DNA of 58,859 nucleotides from Bacillus sp. sid0103 (GCF_019219025.1 NZ_JAHUWN010000037.1:1-58859); one strand, 5' to 3'; positions 26,615-35,127 are shown, counted from the first letter of the stretch. Translations and numbers: made by a program. Notes: generated from the sequence alone by a model not told the origin.

Positions 26615-27553
26615 TTAATCTAATTCTCTTACTTCAATCGGAAGCAATTCTTGCTCAATTTGTCCTCTATGAGGTTCGTATTGTGAAGGCAGCATCAATT
26701 TTTCTCCCATCGTCGCTAATGATTCATCATGAGCGAATCCTGGTGGATCTGTTGCAATTTCAAATAGAATTTCCCCATGTTCTCTAAAATAAATGGCATT
26801 AAAGTAGTTTCGATCCTGTACAGGTGTAACACCATAACCGTTCGCCTCAACATACCTCTTCCAATCCAATTGATCCTGGTCATCTTTAGCCCGCCATGCA
26901 ATGTGGTGTACTGTTCCTACACCCATTTGACCGCGTCCAATAGAAGTTAATTTTAGGTCGATAATATTTCCGATATCTGCAGAAGAACGATAACGAGCGA
27001 AATCTCCTTCTTTTCCGATAAATTCAAGTCCCATTACTTTCTCTAACAATTCCCCGGTTTTGTTAGGTTGTGCAGATAAAAGAGTTGCGCCGCCAAACCC
27101 TTTGATAGCAACTTCAGGAGTTACCCCACCGAAAGTGAATGTATTGACTTCCCCTTCTTCTCTTTCCACAATTTCCAAGTGAAGTCCATGCGGATCATCA
27201 AATTCTAAATATTGCTCTCCAAAGCGTTCCATTTTAGTGAATGAAACGTTGAATTTTCCCAATCTATTTTCCCAAAATTCCATAGCGCCCTTCGGAACAA
27301 CATAAGAAGTGACCCCAACTTGACCGTCACCAATGATTCCTTGACGAGCTCCAGCCCATGGGAAAAAGGTGATAATCGTACCCGGTTTTCCGCCTTCATT
27401 ACCGAAATAAAGATGATAAGTACCAGGATCATCAAAATTTACCGTTTGTTTCACTAATCGTAACCCTAAAACGCCAGCGTAGAAATCTACATTTTCCTGT
27501 GGATGTCCTACGATAGCTGTTATATGGTGAATACCCATCGTTTTCTTAGTCAT
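26615..27553 (-). CDS. Ring-cleaving dioxygenase of the MhqA/MhqE/MhqO group (copy 2)
   Basis: About 312 residues from MTKKTMGIHHITAIVGHPQE; GGAGTGAC before the ATG at 27553 selects this start. Two VOC modules with ligands in GIHHITAIV, TVHHIAWRAKDDQDQ and ILFEIATDPPGFAHDE. First gene of the leftward operon dioxygenase 2 - dioxygenase 1 - mhqD - wrbA (- ohr), with an MhqR-type operator 160 bases upstream. A truncated, very similar copy is at 35918-36496. Confidence 0.92.
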   Translation of the reverse strand: MTKKTMGIHHITAIVGHPQENVDFYAGVLGLRLVKQTVNFDDPGTYHLYFGNEGGKPGTIITFFPWAGARQGIIGDGQVGVTSYVVPKGAMEFWENRLGKFNVSFTKMERFGEQYLEFDDPHGLHLEIVEREEGEVNTFTFGGVTPEVAIKGFGGATLLSAQPNKTGELLEKVMGLEFIGKEGDFARYRSSADIGNIIDLKLTSIGRGQMGVGTVHHIAWRAKDDQDQLDWKRYVEANGYGVTPVQDRNYFNAIYFREHGEILFEIATDPPGFAHDESLATMGEKLMLPSQYEPHRGQIEQELLPIEVRELD

Positions 27554-27709
27554 TTTTGTCACTCCATTTTCTAAAGTTTTTTTACCAAACCTGTTCAATT
27601 GTCTGATACTTTGGAAAACACATAAATTGTATTAATCTAATCCCTAATAAATATATTGTACATTTGATGCAAATTAACTCTTATAAGTCCAATTAATTTT
27701 GATTCAAAA

Positions 27710-27725
27710 ATCTCTAAATCGAGAT
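27710..27725. promoter_or_regulatory. MhqR-type operator of the dioxygenase/mhqD operon
   Basis: ATCTCTAAATCGAGAT matches 14 of 16 positions of the palindrome before mhqR. Directly downstream on the minus strand is a plausible promoter, TTGAAT - 16 bases - TATAAG. Confidence 0.65.
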
Positions 27726-27740
27726 ATTTAAACAAAAAAA

Positions 27741-28169
27741 TTATTTTTTCACTCTATTATTAATTTTTCTCAAAAGATTGACGATTATCTGAACTTCATC
27801 ATTATTTAAAGAATCAAAAATATCATCCACTAATTCTTGATGTTTTGGCATGATTTTCTCCATCAAATCAATTCCAGCATCAGTTAATGTGACATGTATG
27901 ACACGCCTGTCATCAGGACATGGAAGTCGATTTAATAAACCTTTTTGTTCTAATTTATCAATAACATACGTCATCGAACCACTGGATATTAGTATGCTAT
28001 TACCAATCTGCTGAATCGTTTGTTTTTCATTATGGTAAAGCACTTCTAAAACCGAAAATTCTGTAATACTTAGGTTATTTTTGGACATTTCATCCCTTAT
28101 TCGCTCCTGAATTATTTTAGATGTATGCATCAATTCTAGAAATGGTTGGTTGGTGCATTCTCTATTCAT
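27741..28169 (-). CDS. mhqR: MhqR-like MarR-family repressor
   Basis: About 142 residues from MNRECTNQPFLELMHTSKII; AGGTGG six bases before the ATG at 28169 selects this start over the GTG at 28178. The MarR winged helix is clear (LSITEFSVLEVLYHNEKQTI, SGSMTYVIDKLEQKGLLNRL, PDDRRVIHVTLTDAG). Position and operator agree with MhqR, which represses ring-cleaving dioxygenase, azoreductase and nitroreductase genes in B. subtilis. Cys residues are at positions 5 and about 86. A perfect operator sits in its own promoter spacer, so it is autoregulated. Confidence 0.88.
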   Translation of the reverse strand: MNRECTNQPFLELMHTSKIIQERIRDEMSKNNLSITEFSVLEVLYHNEKQTIQQIGNSILISSGSMTYVIDKLEQKGLLNRLPCPDDRRVIHVTLTDAGIDLMEKIMPKHQELVDDIFDSLNNDEVQIIVNLLRKINNRVKK

Positions 28170-28203
28170 TTTAACCACCTACTTTAACGAAATATCTCAT
28201 TTT

Positions 28204-28232
28204 AGTATATCTCGAATTCGAGATATTGACAA
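28204..28232 (-). promoter_or_regulatory. mhqR promoter with a perfect MhqR operator in the spacer
   Basis: Minus strand: TTGTCA (28227-28232), 17-base spacer, TATACT (28204-28209). The 20-bp perfect palindrome ATATCTCGAATTCGAGATAT (28207-28226) fills the spacer, so bound repressor would exclude RNA polymerase. Confidence 0.85.
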
Positions 28233-28294
28233 AAATAATAATATACGGTGTTATTTTAGTCAATATCTTTTTTATTTGTTTTTAAACTTTATAT

Positions 28295-28690
28295 CTAATT
28301 AATCATCCGTTGAGCTTCACGAAGTTGGATAGTACGATTTTCACGCGGCATGAATCTACGAATTTCTTCTTCGTTATATCCGACTTGTAACTTTTTTTCA
28401 TCAATGATTAAAGGTCTTCGTAATAATTCTGGGTTATCTTTAATGAACTTGTACAATTCTTGAAGTGATAGAGATTCAATGTTACCATTCAATTTTTGAA
28501 ATGCTTTCGAATGTGTTGAAATGATTTCATCTGTACCATATTCTGTTAGTCGAAGAATTTTTTTAATCTCATCGATCGTAAGCGGTTCAGATAAAATGTT
28601 TCTTTCTTTATATGCAATTTGGTTGTTCTCGAGCCAAGTTTTGGCTTTACGGCAATATACACAACTAGGTGTTAAATATAAAGTTACCAT
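28295..28690 (-). CDS. spx: Spx-family regulator (paralogue)
   Basis: 131 residues, full Spx length. N-terminus [20 protein letters not shown] has the redox CxxC switch, as CVYC instead of the usual [61 protein letters not shown] and [18 protein letters not shown] follow Spx closely. Spx binds the RNA polymerase alpha C-terminal domain and activates thiol-stress genes. The promoter at 28860-28887 carries an MhqR-type site at the start point, so this copy is probably quinone-inducible. A main chromosomal spx is presumably elsewhere. Confidence 0.92.
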   Translation of the reverse strand: MVTLYLTPSCVYCRKAKTWLENNQIAYKERNILSEPLTIDEIKKILRLTEYGTDEIISTHSKAFQKLNGNIESLSLQELYKFIKDNPELLRRPLIIDEKKLQVGYNEEEIRRFMPRENRTIQLREAQRMIN

Positions 28691-28837
28691 TTTATTTGAC
28701 CTTCCCTAATATTAGCAATAATATCAATCCTGGAAATAAAGAAAAAATTACAAAAACTATTGTCTATATCGAAAAATTTTTACATTCTTAGTGAATTTAT
28801 ATAAATAACTTATTAAAAGAATATCTCTAATCTATTT

Positions 28838-28853
28838 ATCTCGAATTCAAGAT
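28838..28853. promoter_or_regulatory. MhqR-type operator of the spx paralogue
   Basis: ATCTCGAATTCAAGAT, 15 of 16 matches to the mhqR palindrome, located just downstream of the -10 on the minus strand. It could also influence the plus-strand isochorismatase gene 210 bases away. Confidence 0.7.
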
Positions 28854-28859
28854 AACTTA

Positions 28860-28887
28860 ATTATAATCAAATTAAACAATTTGTCAA
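28860..28887 (-). promoter_or_regulatory. Sigma-A promoter of the spx paralogue
   Basis: Minus strand: TTGACA (28882-28887), 16-base spacer, TATAAT (28860-28865). The leader would be about 165 bases. Confidence 0.7.
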
Positions 28888-29066
28888 CATTGATATTTTA
28901 TAACAAGCAGCGCTAATACTAGCGAAAGTGAATGTGCGACTTCCTACAATTCCCGAGAATTACCTATAATTATGAAGATTATGGGCAATCTGGACTTACT
29001 CCTAGACATGAACTTGTGCATATATATCTAAAGTAATATATTTTATAAAATTGAGGAGTGTATCAA

Positions 29067-29897
29067 GTGAACTAACAATTAAACAATGGGGCGTATCAAC
29101 GCCAGGCATCATCGACATATGGACATAACACAGGGGGAACACCATATGGTGCGTATGATCAATCAACTTATGGTTATCCAACTTACGGTTATCAACCTTA
29201 TGGTTATCAACCTTATAACTATTCCGGCGAACAGATAGAACATAATCGGGTACCGGCAAAGGCGACACCTGCCCGTAGTTTGGTGACTCCAACTGACCAT
29301 ATCTTAATGTTAATTGACCATCAACCACAAATGGCCTTTGCAACCAAATCACATAGTGTTGCTGAGTTGCGCAACAATGTTACCGGACTAGCAAAAGCTG
29401 CCAAGTTATTTAAAGTTCCTACCATTTTGACTACCGTCTCCGCCGCAACTTTTAGCGGAAAAATCTTTACGGAGATTCAGGCGGTCTTTCCAGACCAAAA
29501 ACCACTCGATCGCACGACGATGAACCCATGGGAAGATCAGAAAGTAATAAATGCAGTCAATTCGTACGGTAAACGAAGAATCGTCATGGCTGGTCTTTGG
29601 ACCGAGGTGTGTTTGACTGACCCGGTTCTTTCTGCAATCGAGCAAGGGTATCAAGTGTATTTTATTGCTGATGCTTCAGGCGGAGTAAGTGTAGAGGCCC
29701 ATGAAAGGGCGGTTGAACGTATGCTCCAAGCAGGTGCAATTCCAATGACTTGGCTGCAATATATGTTAGAGCTACAGCGTGATTGGGCACGTAAAGACAC
29801 CTACAATGGAACACTGCAAATTGCGATGGAACACGGTGGTGCTTATGGTCTAGGAGTAAGATACGCTGGTGAAATGTTTGGGTCCCACGAAGGATAG
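29067..29897 (+). pseudogene. Cytosolic isochorismatase-family hydrolase with a Tyr/Gly/Gln-rich N-terminus, interrupted by a stop at codon 3
   Basis: GAGGAGTG precedes GTG-AAC-TAA at 29067-29075. Past the TAA the same frame stays open: QLNNGAYQRQASSTYGHNTG, then YGAYDQSTYGYPTYGYQPYG and YQPYNYSGEQ before the isochorismatase domain (VTPTDHILMLIDHQPQMAFA, GLWTEVCLTDPVLSAIEQGY, WLQYMLELQRDWA). A single CAA-to-TAA change at codon 3 would explain this. A TTG at 29280 could start a shorter protein of 205 residues but has no ribosome binding site. The domain is a diverged paralogue of the secreted pair at 8.6-10.2 kb and lacks a signal peptide. Confidence 0.72.
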
Positions 29898-30064
29898 GAG
29901 AATTACCTCCAGGACCCTTATATCTAACTTTTTAAACTGACAGCATAATACTTGGTCTATTTGAATAGTTTAGGAAAGACCGACCTACAAAGGAAGTTAT
30001 TCTTTATCTTACTAAAAAGTAAAATGAGGAATGATTCCTTTTTTTATTTACCTTTATTATTTTA
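29898..30064. terminator. Intergenic with a weak plus-strand terminator
   Basis: A short stem AGGAA/TTCCT followed by a run of T residues at about 30027-30046, after the isochorismatase gene. Confidence 0.35.
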
Positions 30065-30481
30065 TTAAGTTACGGCTCCTTCATAAGGTATTCGAGGTAA
30101 TTTATTAAATTCATAATGAATTACTTTCTCAAAGCTATCTAAATATGCATGTAAAGATTGTGTAATCATAAGATTTACCACTTTCTCTTTGGTATTAAAA
30201 ATAATGATAGGCTTTTTAAGTGACCATCCATATCCGACTTCCCACATTGTTCCAGGATCCTGATCGTTATATACTGCGAAAATAATATCGCTAAACTGTA
30301 TTGCATTTACATCAGTAACAAAGTTTTGATTTTGCCATTGATAAGACCCCAAAGGAAACTTGCTTTTGTATTTTCGTGGAGAAAATACATTTAATCCTTT
30401 GTTAAATAAAATTATTTCTAATTTTTCTAACAGTGCAATTTGCTCTGGGTTAAAAAATGGTCCAGCCAAATATACGTTCAT
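30065..30481 (-). CDS. Nucleoside 2-deoxyribosyltransferase-family protein
   Basis: 138 residues: MNVYLAGPFFNPEQIALLEK, KGLNVFSPRKYKSKFPL, IQFSDIIFAVYNDQDPGTMW and EVGYGWSLKKPIIIFNT. This is the fold that exchanges or hydrolyses the N-glycosidic bond of deoxynucleosides; the catalytic Glu would be in GTMWEVGYG. Some family members are nucleotide hydrolases or phage-related, so the exact reaction is open. It is transcribed alone, with no obvious tie to its neighbours. Confidence 0.82.
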   Translation of the reverse strand: MNVYLAGPFFNPEQIALLEKLEIILFNKGLNVFSPRKYKSKFPLGSYQWQNQNFVTDVNAIQFSDIIFAVYNDQDPGTMWEVGYGWSLKKPIIIFNTKEKVVNLMITQSLHAYLDSFEKVIHYEFNKLPRIPYEGAVT

Positions 30482-30736
30482 TTATTGCCCTCCAAATGGT
30501 TATAAAAAATAAATATTAGGAGGTTTATGAAATTAGAAATCACAAAGTAAAAATTTTTTTAAGTTTCAAACATGTCAAATCATTTACTGATCTTACAAAG
30601 GATTGCTAATAAAAACACCAGGAGACCGTTCTGCATGAATAACAGGTTTTTTTACAATTTATTGGTCTACTCTTGAAAACCAGTCAATAGCAATTTTAAG
30701 TCCCCTGGAACAGAATGATATTAAGGTGTAACAATA
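30482..30736. other. Intergenic, nothing recognised
   Basis: No ORF or clear hairpin; it contains the 3' flank of the GH18 gene. Confidence 0.3.
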
Positions 30737-32062
30737 TTAATGCACATTGAATTCCTCAAGTAACATTTTTTCTGTTTGAGGCATGGTTAGACCTAAATGC
30801 CAGCACCCCATTCCAGCTAGTCCATATTGTCGAACTAGACGGAACTTAACCAGTAAGCTGCGGGGGTCTTCAAACCACACTTCGTGTAGGTTTCCTTTAT
30901 TGTCAACATAACGGAACCAAGGTGCAGCAGCACTCTCATTATAGTGAATCGGACTTTGATATCCAGTGTATAAATCAATGGCATGTTGAGTGGAATAAGC
31001 AGAGCCCGAACGCTTATTAGTTCCTATAACCCAATCGTATGCATATTGAGGAATTCCAAGCATTAACTTTGATTTATCCACAACAGAAACTGAATAATTA
31101 AGTGTAGCTTTTACTCTGTCTATCGGTGCAATTGGACCAGAAGGACCTCCAGGCCAATGCCAATCATAAGTCATCAAAAACATTTTATCCAGGTATTTTC
31201 CAAGCGTTCGATAATCATAACCTGCTGAATAAGAGGGCATTTGATCACCTTCTTTTGGTGGAACAGCCATCATAACTTCCATTCCTGCTGGATGAAGTTT
31301 TGAAGCTAATTCCTTAATAAACTGGTTAAGGTTAGCCCGATCTTTTGTTTTTACCTGTTCAAAGTCAATAACTACTCCTTTGTAATCGTGACTATCTAAA
31401 AGGGAATATATATTATTGACTAATTTTTGTCGTAACCATGGCGTACTTATTAATCGATGAGTAAGGTTAGGATCAAACCCCTTTTCACTTAAATTTGTAA
31501 GTGTGGCAAAAGGTGGAAGATTTTCTTTCCAAGCAATCTTATGCGCCTGGTTTTCTGGTGTTTCAATGATATTTCCTTGTTCATCGGACCGATACTCAAA
31601 CACGAAAATACTAGTAAGAGTCTTCTTATAGTTATTCAGCATCCAAGCATTTGAATTCTTATCTTTTGGAACAAAATAAGTTCCAGTCCAAATATTCATT
31701 TTTGGCGGTCTGGGAATACTTAATTTCTGACCAGGGACAATTACCCGACTCTTTAAATGATTTTGTCTCATTAATGCTATTTCACTAATTGCGTGACGGT
31801 TAGCGATCTCCCATATACTTTCACCTTGCTGAACAATATAAGTCGAACCAGGTATCATCATTGCCTGTCCAAGGACTAGTTGAGTATTCTTAGCTAAACC
31901 GTTTAGCTTAGCTAGCCCCTCTTCGTCTATTTTGTATTGATTGGAAATTTTGGTGAGGCTATCACCAGGTTTCACTTCATAGATGACTTGAGCACAAGCG
32001 AAAATGGGAGTCATTAAAACCACACTAACTGAAATGAAGAAAAACAAAAGTTTCACTATCAT
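30737..32062 (-). CDS. LysM-GH18 cell-wall glucosaminidase (SleL/YaaH/YdhD type)
   Basis: 441 residues. Signal peptide (about 1-24, ending FACAQ), two LysM repeats (YEVKPGDSLTKISNQYKIDE and YIVQQGESIWEIANRHAISE), then a GH18 barrel from about 125. The GH18 catalytic acid is Glu in GVVIDFEQVK; other markers are MTYDWHWPGGPSGPIAPIDR and VWFEDPRSLLVKFRLVRQYG. Related Bacillus proteins cleave muropeptides of spore cortex or wall. It lies directly downstream of cdaS, and a C-terminal relic of a second copy flanks cdaS on the other side (32807-33027). Confidence 0.9.
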   Translation of the reverse strand: MIVKLLFFFISVSVVLMTPIFACAQVIYEVKPGDSLTKISNQYKIDEEGLAKLNGLAKNTQLVLGQAMMIPGSTYIVQQGESIWEIANRHAISEIALMRQNHLKSRVIVPGQKLSIPRPPKMNIWTGTYFVPKDKNSNAWMLNNYKKTLTSIFVFEYRSDEQGNIIETPENQAHKIAWKENLPPFATLTNLSEKGFDPNLTHRLISTPWLRQKLVNNIYSLLDSHDYKGVVIDFEQVKTKDRANLNQFIKELASKLHPAGMEVMMAVPPKEGDQMPSYSAGYDYRTLGKYLDKMFLMTYDWHWPGGPSGPIAPIDRVKATLNYSVSVVDKSKLMLGIPQYAYDWVIGTNKRSGSAYSTQHAIDLYTGYQSPIHYNESAAAPWFRYVDNKGNLHEVWFEDPRSLLVKFRLVRQYGLAGMGCWHLGLTMPQTEKMLLEEFNVH

Positions 32063-32142
32063 AGGAATCCTCCAAAAATAAATTTTCTATTATATTAATA
32101 CCTCATATTGTTTTGAAACAGGCTATTTCTTAGTTTATGACC

Positions 32143-32769
32143 TTAAAAAACAATGGGCTGTTTAGTATTAATAGGATATAGGTTTCCGTCTAAGGCAAAT
32201 GAAATTTTGCCCGTTTCTTCGGAAACCACTAATGTAAGTGCGTCGCTTCTTTCTGATATTCCAAGAGCTGCTCTGTGACGTGTCCCCAGTTTTTTACCCT
32301 CTATATTCTTTGTTGTTAAAGGAAGGACATTTGCTGCAGAAACCACTTTGTTTCCCCTGATTAAAACCGCCCCATCATGCAATGGGTTCCCTGGGTAAAA
32401 GATGGATTCCAATAATTTAGGTGTTACTGATGCTCCTATTGTCGTTCCTTTTTGAATCATTGTCTCAACTGAATCAACACGTTGAACTACAATCAAGGCA
32501 CCATGTCTTTGTCTCGAAAGATTCTGCACAGAAGTGGATAAATCTTCATAAGTGTCAGTAAAAGATGATAAATAACAATTTAAGTAAAATGAGGCAGCCA
32601 TTGATTCAATTTCAATTAGATGTTGTTTAACGTCCTCGAGACTTCCCAGTACACAATAATTTTCGGTACCAAGTACGTCTAAATTTGATTGCAGCAGAAG
32701 AATCAGGTGTTGAATACCATCTAGTAAATGTTGTTTCATAGGCGAAAAGTCACAATTATTACTGTCCAT
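32143..32769 (-). CDS. cdaS: Sporulation-type diadenylate cyclase
   Basis: 208 residues, the size of B. subtilis CdaS (YojJ). About 65 residues of N-terminal helices precede the DAC domain: GALIVVQRVDSVETMIQKGT, the catalytic DGA in NPLHDGAVLIRG and the RHR in GTRHRAALGISE, then TLVVSEETGKISFA. It makes c-di-AMP from two ATP; CdaS is the forespore-specific isoform and its N-terminal helices restrain activity. It is 80 bases upstream of the spore-type GH18 gene and shares its direction, so the two may be sporulation co-regulated. No sigma-G promoter was confirmed. Confidence 0.92.
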   Translation of the reverse strand: MDSNNCDFSPMKQHLLDGIQHLILLLQSNLDVLGTENYCVLGSLEDVKQHLIEIESMAASFYLNCYLSSFTDTYEDLSTSVQNLSRQRHGALIVVQRVDSVETMIQKGTTIGASVTPKLLESIFYPGNPLHDGAVLIRGNKVVSAANVLPLTTKNIEGKKLGTRHRAALGISERSDALTLVVSEETGKISFALDGNLYPINTKQPIVF

Positions 32770-32806
32770 GCATGGATCCCTCCATTTACATTTTTATCCT
32801 GTAGCA

Positions 32807-33027
32807 CTATTGAACATTAAATTCAATTAGTAATATCTCCTCTGTTTGTGGCATAGAGGTACCTAAATGCCAGCAACCTAACCCTCCTAATCCATATTCC
32901 TTAACTAGCCGGAATTTCGCAAGAAGACTGCGGGGGTCTTCAAACCATACTTCATGTCTAGTTCCATTTTTATCAAGATATCTAAACCAGGGAGATGCTG
33001 CTATTTGATCATAATAAAAATAGTATT
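32807..33027 (-). pseudogene. C-terminal relic of a second LysM-GH18 gene
   Basis: Minus-strand frame ending at 32807-32809 reads YDQIAASPWFRYLDKNGTRH, EVWFEDPRSLLAKFRLVKEY, then GLGGLGCWHLGTSMPQTEEI and ends EFNVQ, closely matching the last 70 or so residues of the gene at 30737. The rest is missing; an in-frame stop lies just beyond 33027. Confidence 0.88.
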
Positions 33028-33363
33028 AGTTAGTTGCTCTGTTAATATAAAATGGTAAATTAATCCAAATCAATCCATTATAGACATATAAAAAAGGATC
33101 CCATACTGATAGGCTCCTTAGATATTTCTTGCTTTATTTGCTTTAATTAATTCAATTAAAAAAATTTCGAAATGGTACCTTTTATAAGACAGTATGTAAT
33201 AATAAAAACATCTAATTAGATGATACTGGTGATAATCAATAAAAATTAACGAACACTTTCAAAGCATTCTTTGAGGTCCAAACTGGTTATAATTGAGCTC
33301 AACCTCAATTAATAGCATATGTAATTTTAATATTTTACTCCAACGAAGTAACTCGGTAATTAT
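33028..33363 (-). terminator. Intergenic with the terminator of wrbA copy 2
   Basis: At 33087-33119 the minus strand folds as AAGGAGCC...GGATCCTT followed by TTTTTT. The rest of the interval is A+T-rich and shows nothing else. Confidence 0.65.
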
Positions 33364-33987
33364 TTATTGATTAGCTTTTTTTATCCATTCTGCTATTGTA
33401 ACTGTACGTTTTGCCTGATGCTTAACGGCAGCTTGAACGGCAGAATACTCCTCAACCATTTTCCCATTCTGATCAACAGTAACACTTGTTCCATATGGGT
33501 TTCCTCCAGCTCCAAATATCACTTGATCAGTATATCCTGGAGTTGCAATAATCGCTCCCCAATGATGCATCGTTGTATATAGCGATAATATGGTTGCTTC
33601 TTGTCCGCCATGTCGGTTTTGTGCGGATGTCATCGCACTTACCACTTTATTAACCAGTTTCCCATTAAACCATAAACCACCTGTTGTGTCTAGAAACTGT
33701 TTCATCTGTGATGGCATATTACCAAAACGAGTTGGAACACTGAAAATAATTGCGTCTACCCATTCTAAATCACTAAGTGATACTGTTGGAATGCATATTG
33801 CAACTTCCTCATGGTAGTTTTTCCATGCAGGGTTAGCATCAATTACGGTTTGAGGAGCTAATTCTGGAACTGTTAATATTTTAACCTCTGCTCCAGCTTC
33901 CTTCGCCCCCTCAGCAGCCCATTGTGCTAACTGATAATTTGTGCCTGTTGAACTATATAAGATGATTGCAAGATTTACATTAGACAT
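33364..33987 (-). CDS. wrbA: NAD(P)H:quinone oxidoreductase, WrbA family (copy 2)
   Basis: 207 residues, paralogous to the gene at 24170: MSNVNLAIILYSSTGTNYQL, FSVPTRFGNMPSQMKQFLDT, GLWFNGKLVNKVVSAMTSAQ and GGQEATILSLYTTMHHWGAI. AAAGGAGATTGG precedes the ATG. The phosphate loop reads YSSTGTNYQLAQWA. It belongs to the decayed second mhq-type cluster (33.4-36.5 kb) and is one of only two intact genes there. Confidence 0.9.
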   Translation of the reverse strand: MSNVNLAIILYSSTGTNYQLAQWAAEGAKEAGAEVKILTVPELAPQTVIDANPAWKNYHEEVAICIPTVSLSDLEWVDAIIFSVPTRFGNMPSQMKQFLDTTGGLWFNGKLVNKVVSAMTSAQNRHGGQEATILSLYTTMHHWGAIIATPGYTDQVIFGAGGNPYGTSVTVDQNGKMVEEYSAVQAAVKHQAKRTVTIAEWIKKANQ

Positions 33988-34154
33988 ATTGCCAATCTCC
34001 TTTTCATTTAGAAAATAATAAAATTAGAACTTTATTAGAAATTCAAATATATGTTGCCCTTGCTTTTAATTTCAATCCTAAGTTTTACACCTTTCCTCAT
34101 ATTTTTTACCACAAATAATATAATCGAATGATTTTACGATTCGTTATGTTGTTT

Positions 34155-34275
34155 TCTATTTGCTTTTTTGAGCATTCAGTAACTGTTACTGGACATTTTG
34201 CTGATGCGCTTCTACAAGTCATTTTGATGGTTGGTAATTTGTCCCACCCATGCCAAAATAAATTACGACAAATAA
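34155..34275 (-). pseudogene. Internally deleted relic of a third WrbA gene
   Basis: The minus strand reads VVIYFGMGGTNYQPSK then a stop, corresponding to the start of WrbA (LAVIYYSMGGTNYQLAKW). A few bases later CPVTVTECSKKQI corresponds to its end (RTVTVAEWVKKANQ). About 170 central codons are missing. Confidence 0.75.
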
Positions 34276-34304
34276 AAAAACTAATCGGAATGGAATCCGA
34301 TTAG
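34274..34304 (-). terminator. Terminator after the nitroreductase gene
   Basis: CTAATCGGATT and AATGGAATCCGATTAG-type complementarity gives a stem CTAATCGGA/TCCGATTAG followed by TTTTTTT on the minus strand. Confidence 0.75.
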
Positions 34305-34375
34305 TTATTTCATTGCACCCCACATGTGAACTTCTTTCTCACCAATCAACAGGCAATTTTAAAAGAGCCTTAATT

Positions 34376-34981
34376 CTATTTAAATACTTTAACACGATTT
34401 TCTATTGGCTGGAACTGCTTCTCTTTAGGTGATGCAGTCGGCTTACCAAATGGCATTTGGGCTATCATTTTCCAACTACTTGGAATTCCCCATTTCTTTT
34501 TAACTTCATCGTCAATAAGTGGATTATAGTGTTGTAATGAAGCACCAAACCCTTCGAGTTCCAGCGAGGTCCACACTACATATTGAAGCATCCCATTAGA
34601 TTGTTGAGCCCAAACAGGGAAATTTTCGGCATATGATGAAAATTGTTTTTGATAAGATTCAATTACTGCCATTTCTTCAAAAAATAATACGGTTCCATAT
34701 CCACTGCCAAAGGCATTCATTTTTTCTTCAGTAGGAGCAAACTTTTCAGCTGGAACGATTTTCCTCAACGTTTCAGTTGTAATATTCCACAAGTTAGTGT
34801 GATGTTCTCCTAATAAAAGAACTACTCTTTGGGCTTGAGTGTTAAATTCTGATGGGGTATGCTTTACAGCATGCTTTATTACTTCTTGAATTCTATCATC
34901 AGATACAACTGGTTCACTACTAATTCCATAAAAGGTACGTCGACCCTCTACTGCGGTATAAAAATCCTTCGATCCTGTCAT
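34376..34981 (-). CDS. Nitroreductase-family protein (Frm2/Hbn1-like; MhqN-like role)
   Basis: 201 residues: FYTAVEGRRTFYGISSEPVV with the FMN-contacting RRT, AVKHTPSEFNTQAQRVVLLL, NFPVWAQQSNGMLQYVVWTS and LELEGFGASLQHYNPLIDDE. It is an NAD(P)H-dependent FMN reductase of the nitroreductase fold, likely acting on quinones or nitroaromatics. It lies in the decayed second copy of the quinone-detoxification cluster and has no counterpart in the first copy. Its direct regulation was not seen. Confidence 0.88.
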   Translation of the reverse strand: MTGSKDFYTAVEGRRTFYGISSEPVVSDDRIQEVIKHAVKHTPSEFNTQAQRVVLLLGEHHTNLWNITTETLRKIVPAEKFAPTEEKMNAFGSGYGTVLFFEEMAVIESYQKQFSSYAENFPVWAQQSNGMLQYVVWTSLELEGFGASLQHYNPLIDDEVKKKWGIPSSWKMIAQMPFGKPTASPKEKQFQPIENRVKVFK

Positions 34982-35127
34982 GTAATCATCTCCTGCTCAT
35001 TCTATTATTGGTTAATATCAATATTCAAAATTCAATTTTAATAATTTCTCATTTTAAACTTCTTTATCCATTTTTACTGCAGAACTACCTCTTTGGCTGT
35101 TATTTCCGTCAGAAACATTTTTTTGTT

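Noticed and set aside
29150..29220. Short tandem repeats considered as a CRISPR or VNTR array.
   Set aside because: Units are in-frame TAT-GGT-TAT-CAA-CCT-type codons without spacers; this is protein-level repetition.
29002..29352. Minus-strand ORF of 116 codons with repeated VDNHKVDN.
   Set aside because: It is the antisense of the plus-strand YGYQPYG repeat coding region; the periodicity comes from that repeat.
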